The notes: generated from the letters alone by a model not told the origin. 64,000 nucleotides of DNA from Thiosocius sp963759055 (GCA_963759055.1 CAVWYD010000034.1:62001-126000), one strand, 5' to 3'. Shown: positions 53,634 to 63,355, counted from the stretch's first letter. Program-made: numbers and translations.

Positions 53634-56003
53634 CTATCGCACGCCATATTGATCGAGTATCTCTGCTGCGTTGGTTTTATCGATCGTCAAGGTAGGTAAG
53701 GTCAAACGTTTTTTGACCGGTTCGCCATTGAGAAAGTGTAAAGCCTGTCTGATCCCCTCGTCTCCTGGTGTCTTGTAAAGGAAGGTGGCGTCCAGAATGC
53801 CCTCGTGCACCCACTTGACGCCCTCGCCCGGGATGCCGTCGATTCCGAGAAAAGCGATGTCGGCTGCGCGCTGAACGTCTCTGGCCGCCAGGTAGGCGCC
53901 GTAGGCCATCGGGTCGTTATGTGCGTAGACCAGATCGATTCGAGCATGGGCGTCCAGCGCGTCGGTCATGATCCCGTAGGCGAGGTCCTGTTTCCAATCG
54001 CCGTCCTGCGGCGCGTTGACAATCCTCACTCCGGGTTCCTGTGCAATTACCTCGATAAACCCGGCGTGTCGGTCGTTGGCGGGTGTCGAAGCCATCCCAC
54101 CCCAAATTTCCACCACGTTTCCCGTTGCTTTCCCGGCCCCGCCCAATAGCTCAACGGCCTTTCGACCCGCCGCTCGGCCGATCTCGAGGTTATCGCCGCC
54201 AATATATTGCGTGTAACGGTCGTTGGATACATCACGGTCGAGAACGAAGACCGGAATCCCAGCGGCAAAGGCCTTGCTCACCGCGGGGGTGAGATCCTCG
54301 GTGACCTTCGGCGAGATCAGTATGGCGTCAACGCCAGTGGAGACAAGTTTTTCCATGTCGTCGACCTGGCGGGAGACGGAATCCATGGCGTCATAGACGA
54401 CGAGTTCTATCTCCGGGTGCTTAGCTGCCTCGGCCCTGAGTTCCTTGTTGAACAACAGGCGCCATGGCTCTGTGGTAGTCGCCTGGGAAAAACCGATGAC
54501 GTAGCGGTCTTTCTCCCCCGACTGACCCGGCTGCGGCCCCCCGCGCTGCTTCGGCAGGCCCATAGAAGCGCGGTAAGCGGCCAATTGCTTCTCCCGGCCC
54601 AGTTCGTCGGTAATTCGCTCCCATGCCTGTGCGACGCGATCCATTGCCTCCTGGGCGGGGTCGTCACCTTGCAGGATGCCGCTCAACTCGTCTTCCAGTG
54701 CCTCGGTATAGCGATAGAAGCCCGGGACCCTCAGGTCGAGGGCCACATGGGGTGAGTCGATGCTGGTACGCACCACATCGAGGTATTCCGATGCGGCCGT
54801 TGTGGAGAGGGCCTCGGTCCAGGCATCGATTGCGGTGAAATGTGTGAATCGATAAGGATTGATACCGGTCCCGCTGGTGACGACATCATGCAGGCTGTTT
54901 TCCGGGTTCGAAAACCAGCTTATGTAATCCCATGCCGCCTCCGGGTGACGACTGTTCTTTGAAACGCCAGCTAACCAGCCACCAAAGGCCAGAAACGGGG
55001 CCTTATGTTCCGATTCCCTCTCGTTCCACTGCCATAGGCGGCCGTTCCAGACCCGTTTTGTTCCGGGCAACACGAAAAAACCGACCTTGCCAGAGACTTT
55101 CGAATGATCGGGGTTGGCGGCAATCTGGGCGGTATCGCCCCAATCCAGCGCCATCGCGGTCTGTCCGCTGAGAAAAGCATGTCGCGCCTCGACGATGCCG
55201 AAATTGCGTGCATTCGGCGGGCTGAATGCCAGGATTTCCCGGTACTCGTCCACTGCGCGTATCCAACCTGGATTATTGATTTCTGCGCGCATCGTGTCGG
55301 GATCGAAAAACTGAGCACCGGGATGATCCGGGTGATTGGTATAGGCGGCAGCCCGGCTGAACAGGGTCCAGAACTGCTGCCCGTTACGTGCGAAGGCCTC
55401 GGCCGTGCCGTACAACTGCGTGCCGTCACCCAGCTGTCGGCCATTGAAGAACTCGGCAACGTCGCGGTACTGCCGCCAGGTGTCAGGGGGGAACAGCTCG
55501 TAACCGTAACGGGCGCGGAAATCAGCCTGGATCAGGGGATCTTCGAACAGGTCCTTTCTGTAGTAACCGCTGAACAGGTCGCCATCCACTGTCGCCGCGA
55601 TCCATTTCCCGTCCCAGGTCATCAGTCTTTCCCGATAGATCGGGTGGATGTCATCGAACGCTTCGCTGTCTCGCAGCGCGTTCGGCATTTCCATCAGGTA
55701 GGGGTAGAAATCAGCCGCCCAGGCGGAGGGAAACAGCAGGACATCGTAGACGGGCTCGGATGCGGTCAAAGAGGCCATGTAGTCAACGAAAAGCTGGCTG
55801 AAATCCAATTGCAGAACCTCGGCCTTCCCGCCGGTCTTTTGCTCCCACGTCTTCGCATGCGCCTTGGCCGGGCTGCCAATGGCTTTGGCGCTCTGGACCC
55901 CAATTTTTATGGTCGTACCAGGGAAATCCCCGGCGCCGGCGAAGCTGGGGCTGATGGCCGATAAGCTGGATAGTATGACGAACAGGCAGATAGCTCTATT
56001 CAT
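53634..56003 (-). CDS. Exported fusion of two periplasmic-binding domains (MalE-like + RbsB-like)
   Basis: The 789-residue product from the ATG at 56003 starts with a signal peptide (MNRAICLFVILSSLSAISPS, cleaved near SFA). Residues about 31-478 are an extracellular solute-binding family 1 (cluster B, MalE-like) domain: TWRQYRDVAEFFNG, AFLSGQTAMALDWGDTA and AAWDYISWFSNPEN. A Gly/Pro/Gln linker (480-498) leads to a type I, ribose-binding-like domain (500-789): YVIGFSQATTTEPWRLLF, LVSTGVDAILISPKV, VFVLDRDVSNDRYTQYIGGD and LVYAHNDPMAYGAYLAA. Both are usually single ABC-import subunits, yet no permease or ATPase is nearby. The downstream gene is a PAS-GGDEF-EAL membrane protein, so a sensory role is inferred. 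Confidence 0.88.
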   Translation of the reverse strand: MNRAICLFVILSSLSAISPSFAGAGDFPGTTIKIGVQSAKAIGSPAKAHAKTWEQKTGGKAEVLQLDFSQLFVDYMASLTASEPVYDVLLFPSAWAADFYPYLMEMPNALRDSEAFDDIHPIYRERLMTWDGKWIAATVDGDLFSGYYRKDLFEDPLIQADFRARYGYELFPPDTWRQYRDVAEFFNGRQLGDGTQLYGTAEAFARNGQQFWTLFSRAAAYTNHPDHPGAQFFDPDTMRAEINNPGWIRAVDEYREILAFSPPNARNFGIVEARHAFLSGQTAMALDWGDTAQIAANPDHSKVSGKVGFFVLPGTKRVWNGRLWQWNERESEHKAPFLAFGGWLAGVSKNSRHPEAAWDYISWFSNPENSLHDVVTSGTGINPYRFTHFTAIDAWTEALSTTAASEYLDVVRTSIDSPHVALDLRVPGFYRYTEALEDELSGILQGDDPAQEAMDRVAQAWERITDELGREKQLAAYRASMGLPKQRGGPQPGQSGEKDRYVIGFSQATTTEPWRLLFNKELRAEAAKHPEIELVVYDAMDSVSRQVDDMEKLVSTGVDAILISPKVTEDLTPAVSKAFAAGIPVFVLDRDVSNDRYTQYIGGDNLEIGRAAGRKAVELLGGAGKATGNVVEIWGGMASTPANDRHAGFIEVIAQEPGVRIVNAPQDGDWKQDLAYGIMTDALDAHARIDLVYAHNDPMAYGAYLAARDVQRAADIAFLGIDGIPGEGVKWVHEGILDATFLYKTPGDEGIRQALHFLNGEPVKKRLTLPTLTIDKTNAAEILDQYGVR

Positions 56004-56189
56004 AGAATGATCAGTACCGTTTCGCTCTGGTTTCCGTTCCTGGGCGCGCCCAGGAACGGGCCGGTTTACACCCTTTGTCGTTCTCACTTCGCTTAGGAAT
56101 TGTATATCGTCCGACAAGCCAAGACCTGAGCCCTTACCCATTGCTGCCGAATTCGTTTCTCGATGCCGTCAATGCTGGACGATCGTCAT

Positions 56190-56470
56190 CTGACTGGCGC
56201 CAGGGTGCGCAAATGGCACTATCCTGAGTCGGTGGCGGTGTTTGAGCAGGTGCTGGATATCAACCCAACTATGCCCGGGCCCGCATGTGGGTTGCGGCTG
56301 CGTTGGCCGAGGAAGGGGATCTCGAAAGGGCTGAATGGGAGGCGACTGAACTCCGGGTACTGAGCCCCGGTTTTTCTCTGGAAAGACTGGAATTTGCTTT
56401 TCCGTTCAAGGATCCGCGTGAACTTGAACGGGTACTGGACGGCTTGCGCCAATCGGGATTCACGGATTAG
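56190..56470 (+). pseudogene. TPR-type C-terminal remnant, adenylate-cyclase-like
   Basis: Two adjoining frames give RKWHYPESVAVFEQVLDINP, then NYARARMWVAAALAEEGD and a final PFKDPRELERVLDGLRQSGF. They join if one base is restored near 56268. The pattern is typical for the TPR tail of class III adenylate-cyclase-like proteins, including the closing PFKDP-LE-LLDGLR motif. The catalytic domain is absent. A decayed gene between the binding-protein gene and tetR. Confidence 0.55.
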
Positions 56471-56512
56471 CGATAGCGGGTGGCCTTTTGCGGCAGTGTT
56501 TCCTGCTGACGC

Positions 56513-57103
56513 TCAGGCGCACTCGTCGTTGCCATCGGCCAGCTGATCCAGCCATTTACCCAGGCGCGCTTTTTCGCGGCGCAGGAAGCCCGGATCGTTG
56601 TGTACGTGTGCCATGACGTTGATGCCCTGGCCCTGGGCCATCAGTCGCAGAGCCAGTTCGTGCGCGCGCCCGGCATATCCGAGTTCAGCGAATTGATCGC
56701 ACAGCCAGCTCTCGAATATCTTGAACAGGTTTTCGGCTTTTTCCTGCAGTTCCCGCTGGTCCTTGCCCAGTTCGGTGTTGAGACTGCCCATCGGACAGCC
56801 GTAGCGCATGATCGCGTCGGCGCTGTCGCTGAGAATGTCGAGGAATCTATGCAGCCGTTCGATCGGGGTGCGGTAGGTGCCCGTCCATTGTTCCAGCATC
56901 TGGCTGATGCGCTCGGTACGGTACCGGATCGCGGCCTCGAGAATCTCGTCCTTGGTCTTGAAGTAGTAATAGATGTTGCCTCGCGGCACGGCGGCAGCCA
57001 TGACCACGTCGCTGAACGAGGTCTGGTTATACCCCTTGTGATAGAAGAGGCGGTTGGCCGCCTCAACTATCCGTTGTCGGGTGCGTTCGCTTTTCTTTGG
57101 CAT
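56513..57103 (-). CDS. TetR/AcrR family transcriptional regulator
   Basis: A 196-residue repressor-type protein. The N-terminal HTH reads RIVEAANRLFYHKGYNQTSF then PRGNIYYYFKTKDEILEAAI, the standard TetR helix-turn-helix; the rest is the ligand/dimer domain with GCPMGSLNTELGK, as in TetR_C-type repressors of the YxaF/LmrA group. It is divergent from ilvD, 160 bp apart. Its ligand and target are unknown; autoregulation is likely. Confidence 0.9.
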   Translation of the reverse strand: MPKKSERTRQRIVEAANRLFYHKGYNQTSFSDVVMAAAVPRGNIYYYFKTKDEILEAAIRYRTERISQMLEQWTGTYRTPIERLHRFLDILSDSADAIMRYGCPMGSLNTELGKDQRELQEKAENLFKIFESWLCDQFAELGYAGRAHELALRLMAQGQGINVMAHVHNDPGFLRREKARLGKWLDQLADGNDECA

Positions 57104-57263
57104 GGCGGCGTATATTCAGACGGACGTACGAGTTAATGGGTTTCATTCCGGATTATAGCCGGATGCCGGACGGGCGTACCAAAGCCTATCTTTGTCGCGG
57201 TTTCATCGCTGCAGCCGAATGGCGATAATGCGGCTCCACCTGCATCATCGCCTGGAGATCTCG

Positions 57264-59117
57264 ATGCCCCAGTACCGCTCCCGTACCACCACCCATGGCC
57301 GCAACATGGCCGGCGCGCGCGCCCTGTGGCGTGCCACAGGCATGAAAGACGGTGATTTTGACAAGCCGATTATCGCGGTCGCCAACTCGTTCACCCAGTT
57401 TGTACCCGGTCATGTTCATCTGAAGGACCTGGGTCAGCTGGTCGCGCGCGAGATCGAAAAGGCGGGTGGTGTGGCCAAGGAGTTCAATACCATCGCGGTC
57501 GACGACGGTATCGCCATGGGGCACGGCGGCATGCTGTACTCCTTGCCTTCACGCGACCTGATCGCAGACAGCGTCGAATACATGGTCAATGCACACTGTG
57601 CCGATGCGCTGGTCTGCATCTCCAATTGCGACAAGATCACGCCCGGAATGCTGAATGCGGCGCTACGCCTGAATATTCCCGCGGTGTTTGTCTCGGGTGG
57701 TCCGATGGAGGCCGGCAAGGTCAGTCTGGCTAACAAGGGCGAGGTGAAGCTGGACCTGGTCGATGCCATGGTGTCTGCCGCCGATCCCAACGAAAGCGAC
57801 GAGGATGTGGCAGCCATCGAGCGTTCGGCCTGCCCGACCTGCGGTTCCTGCTCCGGCATGTTCACGGCCAATTCGATGAACTGCCTGACCGAGGCCCTGG
57901 GTCTTTCGCTCCCCGGCAATGGCTCTTTGCTGGCGACGCATGCCGAGCGCAAGAACCTGTTTCTCGAGGCGGGTCGTCTGGTGGTCGATATCGCGCGACG
58001 CTATTACGAACAGGATGACGCCACGGTTTTGCCGCGCAGTATCGCGACCTTCGAGGCATTCGAGAACGCTATCTCGCTGGATATCGCGATGGGCGGATCG
58101 ACCAACACCGTGCTGCACCTGCTGGCGGCGGCGCACGAGGCCGGTGTCGATTTCACCATGGCCGATATAGACCGCATGAGCCGCAAGGTGCCCAATCTGT
58201 GCAAGGTGGCGCCTGCGACCCAGAAGTACCACATGGAAGACGTACACCGTGCCGGCGGTGTGATCGGTATCCTGGCAGAACTTGATCGCGGTGGCCTGAT
58301 TCACCGTGACTGCCACACCGTGCACAGCCCCAGCATGGGCGCGGGGCTGGATGCCTGGGACGTGGTTCGTGGTGAGGAGTCGGAGGCGCGCACGCGCTTT
58401 CTGGCGGGACCGGGCGGCATTCCCACCCAGGTTGCATTCAGTCAGGACAGTCAGTGGCCGGAGCTGGATCTCGACCGGAGCGAGGGCTGTATACGCGATA
58501 TCGAGCACGCTTATTCGAAGGACGGCGGCCTGGCCGTACTGTACGGCAATCTTGCCGAGCACGGGTGTATCGTCAAGACCGCGGGGGTGGATGAGTCTAT
58601 CCTGGTGTTCGCCGGTCCGGCCCGGATCTTCGAGAGTCAGGATGCCGCCGTCGAGGCGATCCTTGCAGACCGTGTAAAAGAGGGCGATGTCGTACTGATC
58701 CGCTACGAAGGTCCGAAAGGAGGGCCGGGTATGCAGGAGATGCTCTACCCGACCAGCTACCTGAAATCGAAGGGACTGGGCAAGGCCTGTGCCCTGATCA
58801 CCGATGGGCGTTTCTCCGGAGGCACCTCGGGACTTTCGATCGGGCATTGCTCACCCGAGGCGGCTGAAGGTGGCAACATCGGCCTGGTGGAGGAGGGTGA
58901 CCTGGTCGAGATCGATATCCCGCAGCGTTCCATCCGGGTAGCGGTGAGCGATGATCTGCTCACCGAGCGTCGGCTTGCCATGAAGGCGCGCGGAGATCGT
59001 GCATGGAAACCCGTTGACCGCCAGCGCGTCGTGTCGCAGGCGCTGCGTGCCTATGCCGCCCTGACCACGTCGGCTGCGCGCGGCGCGGTGCGTGATCTAA
59101 CTCAGATTGGTGGTTGA
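57264..59117 (+). CDS. ilvD: Dihydroxy-acid dehydratase
   Basis: Iron-sulfur enzyme of valine, leucine and isoleucine synthesis. From the ATG at 57264 (GGAG 6 nt upstream) the product is 617 residues, as in E. coli. Cluster ligands lie in CISNCDKITPGM and ACPTCGSCSGMFTANSMNCL; GGSTNTVLHLLAAA, YEGPKGGPGMQEMLYPT and DGRFSGGTSGLSIGH are also typical. IlvD is preferred over the paralogue Edd because of these motifs and the length. An upstream in-frame start at 57192 is rejected for lack of a ribosome site. Confidence 0.95.
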   Translation: MPQYRSRTTTHGRNMAGARALWRATGMKDGDFDKPIIAVANSFTQFVPGHVHLKDLGQLVAREIEKAGGVAKEFNTIAVDDGIAMGHGGMLYSLPSRDLIADSVEYMVNAHCADALVCISNCDKITPGMLNAALRLNIPAVFVSGGPMEAGKVSLANKGEVKLDLVDAMVSAADPNESDEDVAAIERSACPTCGSCSGMFTANSMNCLTEALGLSLPGNGSLLATHAERKNLFLEAGRLVVDIARRYYEQDDATVLPRSIATFEAFENAISLDIAMGGSTNTVLHLLAAAHEAGVDFTMADIDRMSRKVPNLCKVAPATQKYHMEDVHRAGGVIGILAELDRGGLIHRDCHTVHSPSMGAGLDAWDVVRGEESEARTRFLAGPGGIPTQVAFSQDSQWPELDLDRSEGCIRDIEHAYSKDGGLAVLYGNLAEHGCIVKTAGVDESILVFAGPARIFESQDAAVEAILADRVKEGDVVLIRYEGPKGGPGMQEMLYPTSYLKSKGLGKACALITDGRFSGGTSGLSIGHCSPEAAEGGNIGLVEEGDLVEIDIPQRSIRVAVSDDLLTERRLAMKARGDRAWKPVDRQRVVSQALRAYAALTTSAARGAVRDLTQIGG

Positions 59118-59689
59118 TTCGGCCGGCATACAGAGAGCATGCCAGCGTGGTTGCGCCGCCGCTTCTTGTGTGGCGGCGATTGAGGAAACCTCTGGCCCGT
59201 CTCCCGATACTTTATCCCTTGCCGGTGATTCGCTGCCTTTTGGGGCGCTGCCGGTGAATGGGGCATCCATGTAAAACCCCCAAAGGCAGGAACATCGAAA
59301 TCAAGAACATCTTTCCGATGCTCATGGTCAGCTGAGTCATGAATCTGTCCATATCGCTCACTTTCAGGTTTCCTGTGGGAATTCGGGTCGACTTAACTTG
59401 TTATTCGACCGCCGACCTTGTTTTCTAAAGCAACTCAATACTTAGAATCCGCATCGCAGTGATATGAGCACAGCTCGCCTGCAGTGGTTGTAATGACTTA
59501 AAAACCTATATCGCAGCGGCTTTGTGACTACTCCCACAGATCGCGAGCGCGCGGGGTCACGTGTTCGTTACAGATGGGGGATGACAGGCATTCTGCTGAC
59601 TATGGTTTAGTCAGACAGCTTTCAATCAGGATGTAAAACCGAACGAGACGTTGCCGACAGACAGCGCCCCGAAAGTGGAGGATGCAAAC
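59118..59689. other. Intergenic region between ilvD and a small exported protein gene
   Basis: About 570 bp. CGCCGCC/GGCGGCG (59154-59178) could form a hairpin after ilvD. A minus-strand frame of 46 codons (59212-59352, starting MDRFMTQLTMSIGKMFLISM) has a hydrophobic middle but only a weak ribosome site, so I do not call it a gene. The part 59400-59640 is AT-richer than its surroundings and may hold the promoter of the next gene. Confidence 0.4.
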
Positions 59690-59992
59690 ATGGCAAATTC
59701 AATCATCGGTGCTTTTTATATCGGCCTGTTCACGGCCAGCGTCGGACCGGGCACCCCGACCGACGGACTTGCAGCGCAGGCCCTGCCGCAGCCACAGTGC
59801 GTATTGTGTGGCCCTGCCAGACGTGACCATGTGGCCCGTGTATACGACTGGTCCAAGGGACGCGTGAAGGCAAGTCACCAGTCCCGACCCGTAAGGATTC
59901 CCGGAATGTCCATCCACGAGCTGATGATGGAACAGCGTCTGGATATGACCAGCCAGCAGGTGGAGCGCATGGCGCATTACACCGGAGTCTGA
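59690..59992 (+). CDS. Small exported protein of unknown function
   Basis: A 100-residue frame. GGAGG lies 8 nt upstream of the ATG and an intrinsic terminator follows, so it is probably a real gene. The N-terminus (MANSIIGAFYIGLFTASVGP) is hydrophobic like a signal or anchor. The rest is basic and includes PQCVLCGPARRDHVARVYDW, a CxxC pair, and ends with MTSQQVERMAHYTGV. I recognise no family. Confidence 0.5.
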   Translation: MANSIIGAFYIGLFTASVGPGTPTDGLAAQALPQPQCVLCGPARRDHVARVYDWSKGRVKASHQSRPVRIPGMSIHELMMEQRLDMTSQQVERMAHYTGV

Positions 59993-60036
59993 ATCCAAGG
60001 CACAAGCGAGACCAAGTTTGTCTGTCTTGCAGGTAT

Positions 60037-60059
60037 AAGCCGTGGGTACGCCGCGGCTT
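60037..60059 (+). terminator. Intrinsic terminator after the small exported protein gene
   Basis: AAGCCGTGG-GTACG-CCGCGGCTT forms a 9-bp stem (one G-T pair) followed by TCTTTC on the plus strand, 45 bp past the stop codon. Confidence 0.65.
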
Positions 60060-60209
60060 TCTTTCGCTGAATTCTGCATTTCTCCGTTTTTCCAGCTCTA
60101 GCTTAAAAAAGCCCGAAATCTCTGGATTTGCCTGGCTGTGTGACCCGGCTGGATCCTGAGGCCAAAGTCCGGCTAGCACGTTGCCGGGTCATTGAGACTT
60201 GAGCCGTGC

Positions 60210-62397
60210 TTAAACACCGGGACTGGCATCTCGTAGAGCCCTCACCAGCGACTGGATATGCTGCTCGTAGTTTTTCCAGCGATCAACAAAGCGATTGTTG
60301 ATCGGGCCCAAATGTCCCTCGCACCTGTCAGGTGGGCTGTTCCGGCGTGTGAAACTCCAGGCAGCGCGGATCCCAGGCCAATCCGAGGAAATCGAGATTT
60401 CGGCGGCTGACTTTTTCGGGATTCTGAACCAGTTCTTCGTAGTGGACTTCCAGCAGAGGAAATCCGACCAGATCCTTCCAGTGTTGAGAAAGGCGCGGTA
60501 GTGCTGGTAACGAAATCCAAGGTCCTCCAGATTGCTCGCGTACGGATGACTTGAGCGCAGGTTCTTGAAATAGCATTCCAGGCAGGTGTCCAGCGGATTA
60601 CGAAGACAGTGGATGATATGGGCACGCGGAAACAAGCATGCGAATCAGAGCCGAGAAAATGGACATTGTCCGGCATCGTATCTACGACATGGCTGCTGCC
60701 TGGGAAGGCATCCCTGCGTTTCGACAGATACCTTTCTGCCATATCATTGAGTCGCTCGATAGATAAATGTTCCATACCCAATGGGAAAGGCTGACCCGTC
60801 AGCTGATTGATGCTGGCGGCAATCGCCTCGATATCGGCGAGTTCCCCAGCCCCCGCAATCTGCGGATGGCCGGCAAGAATCTTCTCGATCAGCGTCTTTC
60901 CGGCCCGCGGCATGCCGACGACAAAAACCGGTAACGCTGAATCATTGGTTGCTGCAGGCAGAGCATTGAATTTGGTCCTGACCGAACACAGAGAGCAGTT
61001 GATCGATATACCTGCGGTATTGGATTCGGCGAAAATTCCGGGGTCTGAGCTCGTTTCCCTGTCGATAGTAGTCGAAAGCTTCCTCATAGGAGTTCAGCGC
61101 ATCACACAGATCACCCAGTGCGGAAGTACAGGTTGACGTAGTTCGCTTTTGTTCGGAAACACCCCGCGCCAGCAGACCCTGGAGTTCATCCAGCGAGACA
61201 CGTCGGTCGTCGTCGTTTTGCGCAAGGTAGGAAAAGGCGAGCGCAATCCAGCTGTCTTTGCTGCGCATGTCCGCATAGGGCTCAATGCATTTTCTGGCCG
61301 CTTCCATATCGCCCAGCATCTCTCAGCGCAATAAATTCCCCAGTTGCGGCCTGATGAAACCTCGGCCTCAGGCGGCCCGCCTCCCGGTAATGCGTAAGCG
61401 CGGCTTCATACCTTTCCTGATCCAGCCTCGCTCTACCCAGGCCACAGTGCGCCTCCGCCGCATCATCTGGCCGAATGCGTACCGCCTCCCGGTAATGGGC
61501 GAGCGCGGCGTCTGGCTTTCCATGGCCCTGCAAAACATTGCCCAAACTCATGTGGGCTTCAAAGTACTCGGGATTCAGTTCGAGGGATTTCTGATACGCC
61601 CGGATAGCCTCCATGGGGTTGCCGACTGCAGCATAGGCATCAGCGAGGCCCTTATAGAATGCCGGCTGCGTCGCGTCCAGCGCGATGGTTCGCCGATAGT
61701 GATCAAGCGCCTCTTCCAATTGGCCTTGAGCACTCAATGCGCTAGCCAGGCTGAAGTGTGCCTGAGGGATTTTCGGTGCCTGCTGTAATGCTTTTCGCAA
61801 AGGTTTGATGGCTTCTCCGTGACGTCCCAGTTCATTCAGCGCCACGCCGAGGTTGATATAGGCATAGACGAGTCCTGGGTCCAGGCGCAGTGCCTGCTCG
61901 TGGCACGATGTGGCGGCGGCCGGGTCCCCGCTGACCCGGAGCGCGTTGCCCAGATTGTCGTGCAATGCTGCAATGTCAGGCCTGAGGCGCGTTGCCTTCC
62001 GGTGGTGGACCAGCGCCTCATCCATCCGATCCATCTGCAGCAGGAGGTTGCCAAGATTTGCATGAACTTCGAAGTATTCAGGCCTCAGATTAAGCGCATT
62101 GCGGTAGTGCTGAGCGGCCTCAGCGGCCATTCCCCGTGACATCAGGGTATCGGCCAGATCCTTGTAGTACTCGGGTTCAGTCTCCTGGCTGATGACTTCT
62201 TCCAGCAGATGCAGTGCTTTCTGGACCTCTCCTCTGTCCCGGTTGATCAACGCCAAGAGATGCCGGGCCGGTACATAGCTCGGAATTTGCTCCATCATCT
62301 GCAGACAGAGTGCCTCCGCCTCTTCCAGGCGGCCCGCGACTCTATGGACGACGGCCCGCTGGAACAACTTGTCCACAATCGAATGGTCATCCGCCAT
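60210..62397 (-). pseudogene. TPR-sulfotransferase gene broken by several frameshifts
   Basis: The frame from the ATG at 62397 (MADDHSIVDKLFQRAVVHRV) encodes about ten TPR units (for example EYFEVHANLGNLLLQMDRMD) down to about 61325, then shifts. A second frame continues with DMEAARKCIEPYADMRSKDS to about 60965. A third carries the sulfotransferase PAPS loop PVFVVGMPRAGKTLIEKILA to about 60650; the rest, HIIHCLRNPLDTCLECYFKN, DLVGFPLLEVHYEELVQNPE and NNRFVDRWKNYEQHI, alternates between two frames. At least five shifts are needed to read through, so it is decaying. Intact relatives are TPR proteins with a C-terminal sulfotransferase domain. Confidence 0.85.
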
Positions 62398-62455
62398 TGG
62401 CACTGGTCCTCGTAGTCTCGGCGCTGGCGCGCAATTTTCGCCGACTTTTGTTGTA

Positions 62456-62581
62456 ACCACAAAGGTCACGAAGTGCACGAAGTACTGCTATGCGGGGACG
62501 ATGGTTTCAGCGCCAGATTATGTGTCAGATCTCGAATTGCGGCGGGGGGGATCTTCCCGCCGCCTTCATGATCTTTGTGGT
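62456..62581. repeat. Inverted pair of ACCACAAAG-TCA-GAAG elements
   Basis: ACCACAAAGGTCACGAAG at 62456-62473 and the reverse complement of ACCACAAAGATCATGAAG at 62564-62581 match at 16 of 18 positions. They flank about 90 bp of noncoding DNA upstream of the pseudogene. Similar ACCACAAAG/CACGAAG elements recur in many proteobacterial genomes, from memory. Confidence 0.5.
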
Positions 62582-62605
62582 CTTCGTGTTTTTTTGAGGC
62601 ACGAA

Positions 62606-62635
62606 AAAGCCCGGAGGTAAAATCCTCCGGGCTTT
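62606..62635 (-). terminator. Intrinsic terminator of the SH3 protein gene
   Basis: AAAGCCCGGAGG-TAAAAT-CCTCCGGGCTTT forms a perfect 12-bp stem. Read on the minus strand it is followed by a T5 run, about 24 bp past the stop of the SH3-domain gene. Confidence 0.85.
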
Positions 62636-62658
62636 GTGTGGTGACCAATTGGACAGAC

Positions 62659-63324
62659 TTACAACGAGCCCCAGGAGCTCTTGCGGCGTCTGACCCGCAG
62701 ATGAGGCAGTATCAACCCGAGGATGATGCCACCGACGACGACGCCGCCACCGATGAGGAACCAGTTCTGGGCGGTCTTGTTCTCGAGTTCACGATTCTGC
62801 TGTTTGACATCCTCGACCTCGCGGGTCATCGAGGCGACCTGCTTGCGCAGCTCGTTGCGCTCGTTGGCTATGCGCACCGCATTGCTGGAGGTGCGCTGCA
62901 GTGCCGCAAACTGTTGATCGACCAGCGTTTTGGCCTCCTTCAGTTCTTCGTGTTCCTTGAGCAGGGTCTTGTGCTGCTCGGTCAGCTTGGCCAGACGGCT
63001 GCTCAGTTCGCCCGGTGCCGCCTTGAGCATTTTGACCTCGGCCTCGGCGGCAGCCAGGCGGTCGCGCGCCACCGGCTGGTCGACCAGCTGGCGGGAGAGG
63101 ACGAACCCCTCGGCACCGCCCGAGGTGCGGACCTTGCTGTAACCCGTTGCCGGATTGGTCGACAGCACGGTCAGGCGTTCGCCTGTCGGCAGCATTCGCG
63201 CAATGCGGTGGGTGGCACTCTCGCCAGTGCGCAGGGTGATCTTGAGCTCGTCGGTTACGTAGGCCGTCTTCGCGAACGCAGCCGTGGAGCAAAGGATAAG
63301 AAGGAGTGTGGTAATTATCTTCAC
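62659..63324 (-). CDS. TIGR04211-like SH3 domain protein with coiled coil and membrane anchor
   Basis: A 221-residue envelope protein like E. coli YgiM. A signal peptide (about 1-18, cleaved after AFA), a bacterial SH3 domain (about 20-80; TAYVTDELKITLRTGES and TGYSKVRTSGGAEGFVLSRQ), a long coiled coil (about 88-180) and a C-terminal membrane helix (WFLIGGGVVVGGIILGLILP) with a basic tail. SH3b domains bind cell-wall peptides, so a link between membrane and peptidoglycan is likely. It follows the ABC ATPase on the same strand. Confidence 0.87.
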   Translation of the reverse strand: MKIITTLLLILCSTAAFAKTAYVTDELKITLRTGESATHRIARMLPTGERLTVLSTNPATGYSKVRTSGGAEGFVLSRQLVDQPVARDRLAAAEAEVKMLKAAPGELSSRLAKLTEQHKTLLKEHEELKEAKTLVDQQFAALQRTSSNAVRIANERNELRKQVASMTREVEDVKQQNRELENKTAQNWFLIGGGVVVGGIILGLILPHLRVRRRKSSWGSL

Positions 63325-63355
63325 TGAATCGATTCCGTACTGCAGGTTTTTGGGA

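Noticed and set aside
57118..57180. GGACGTACG and GGGCGTACC motifs between tetR and ilvD as a TetR operator
   Set aside because: Half-sites are not arranged as a clear dyad; too weak to claim.
59212..59352. 46-codon minus-strand frame with hydrophobic middle
   Set aside because: Weak ribosome site, Met-rich composition and no family; not enough to call a gene.
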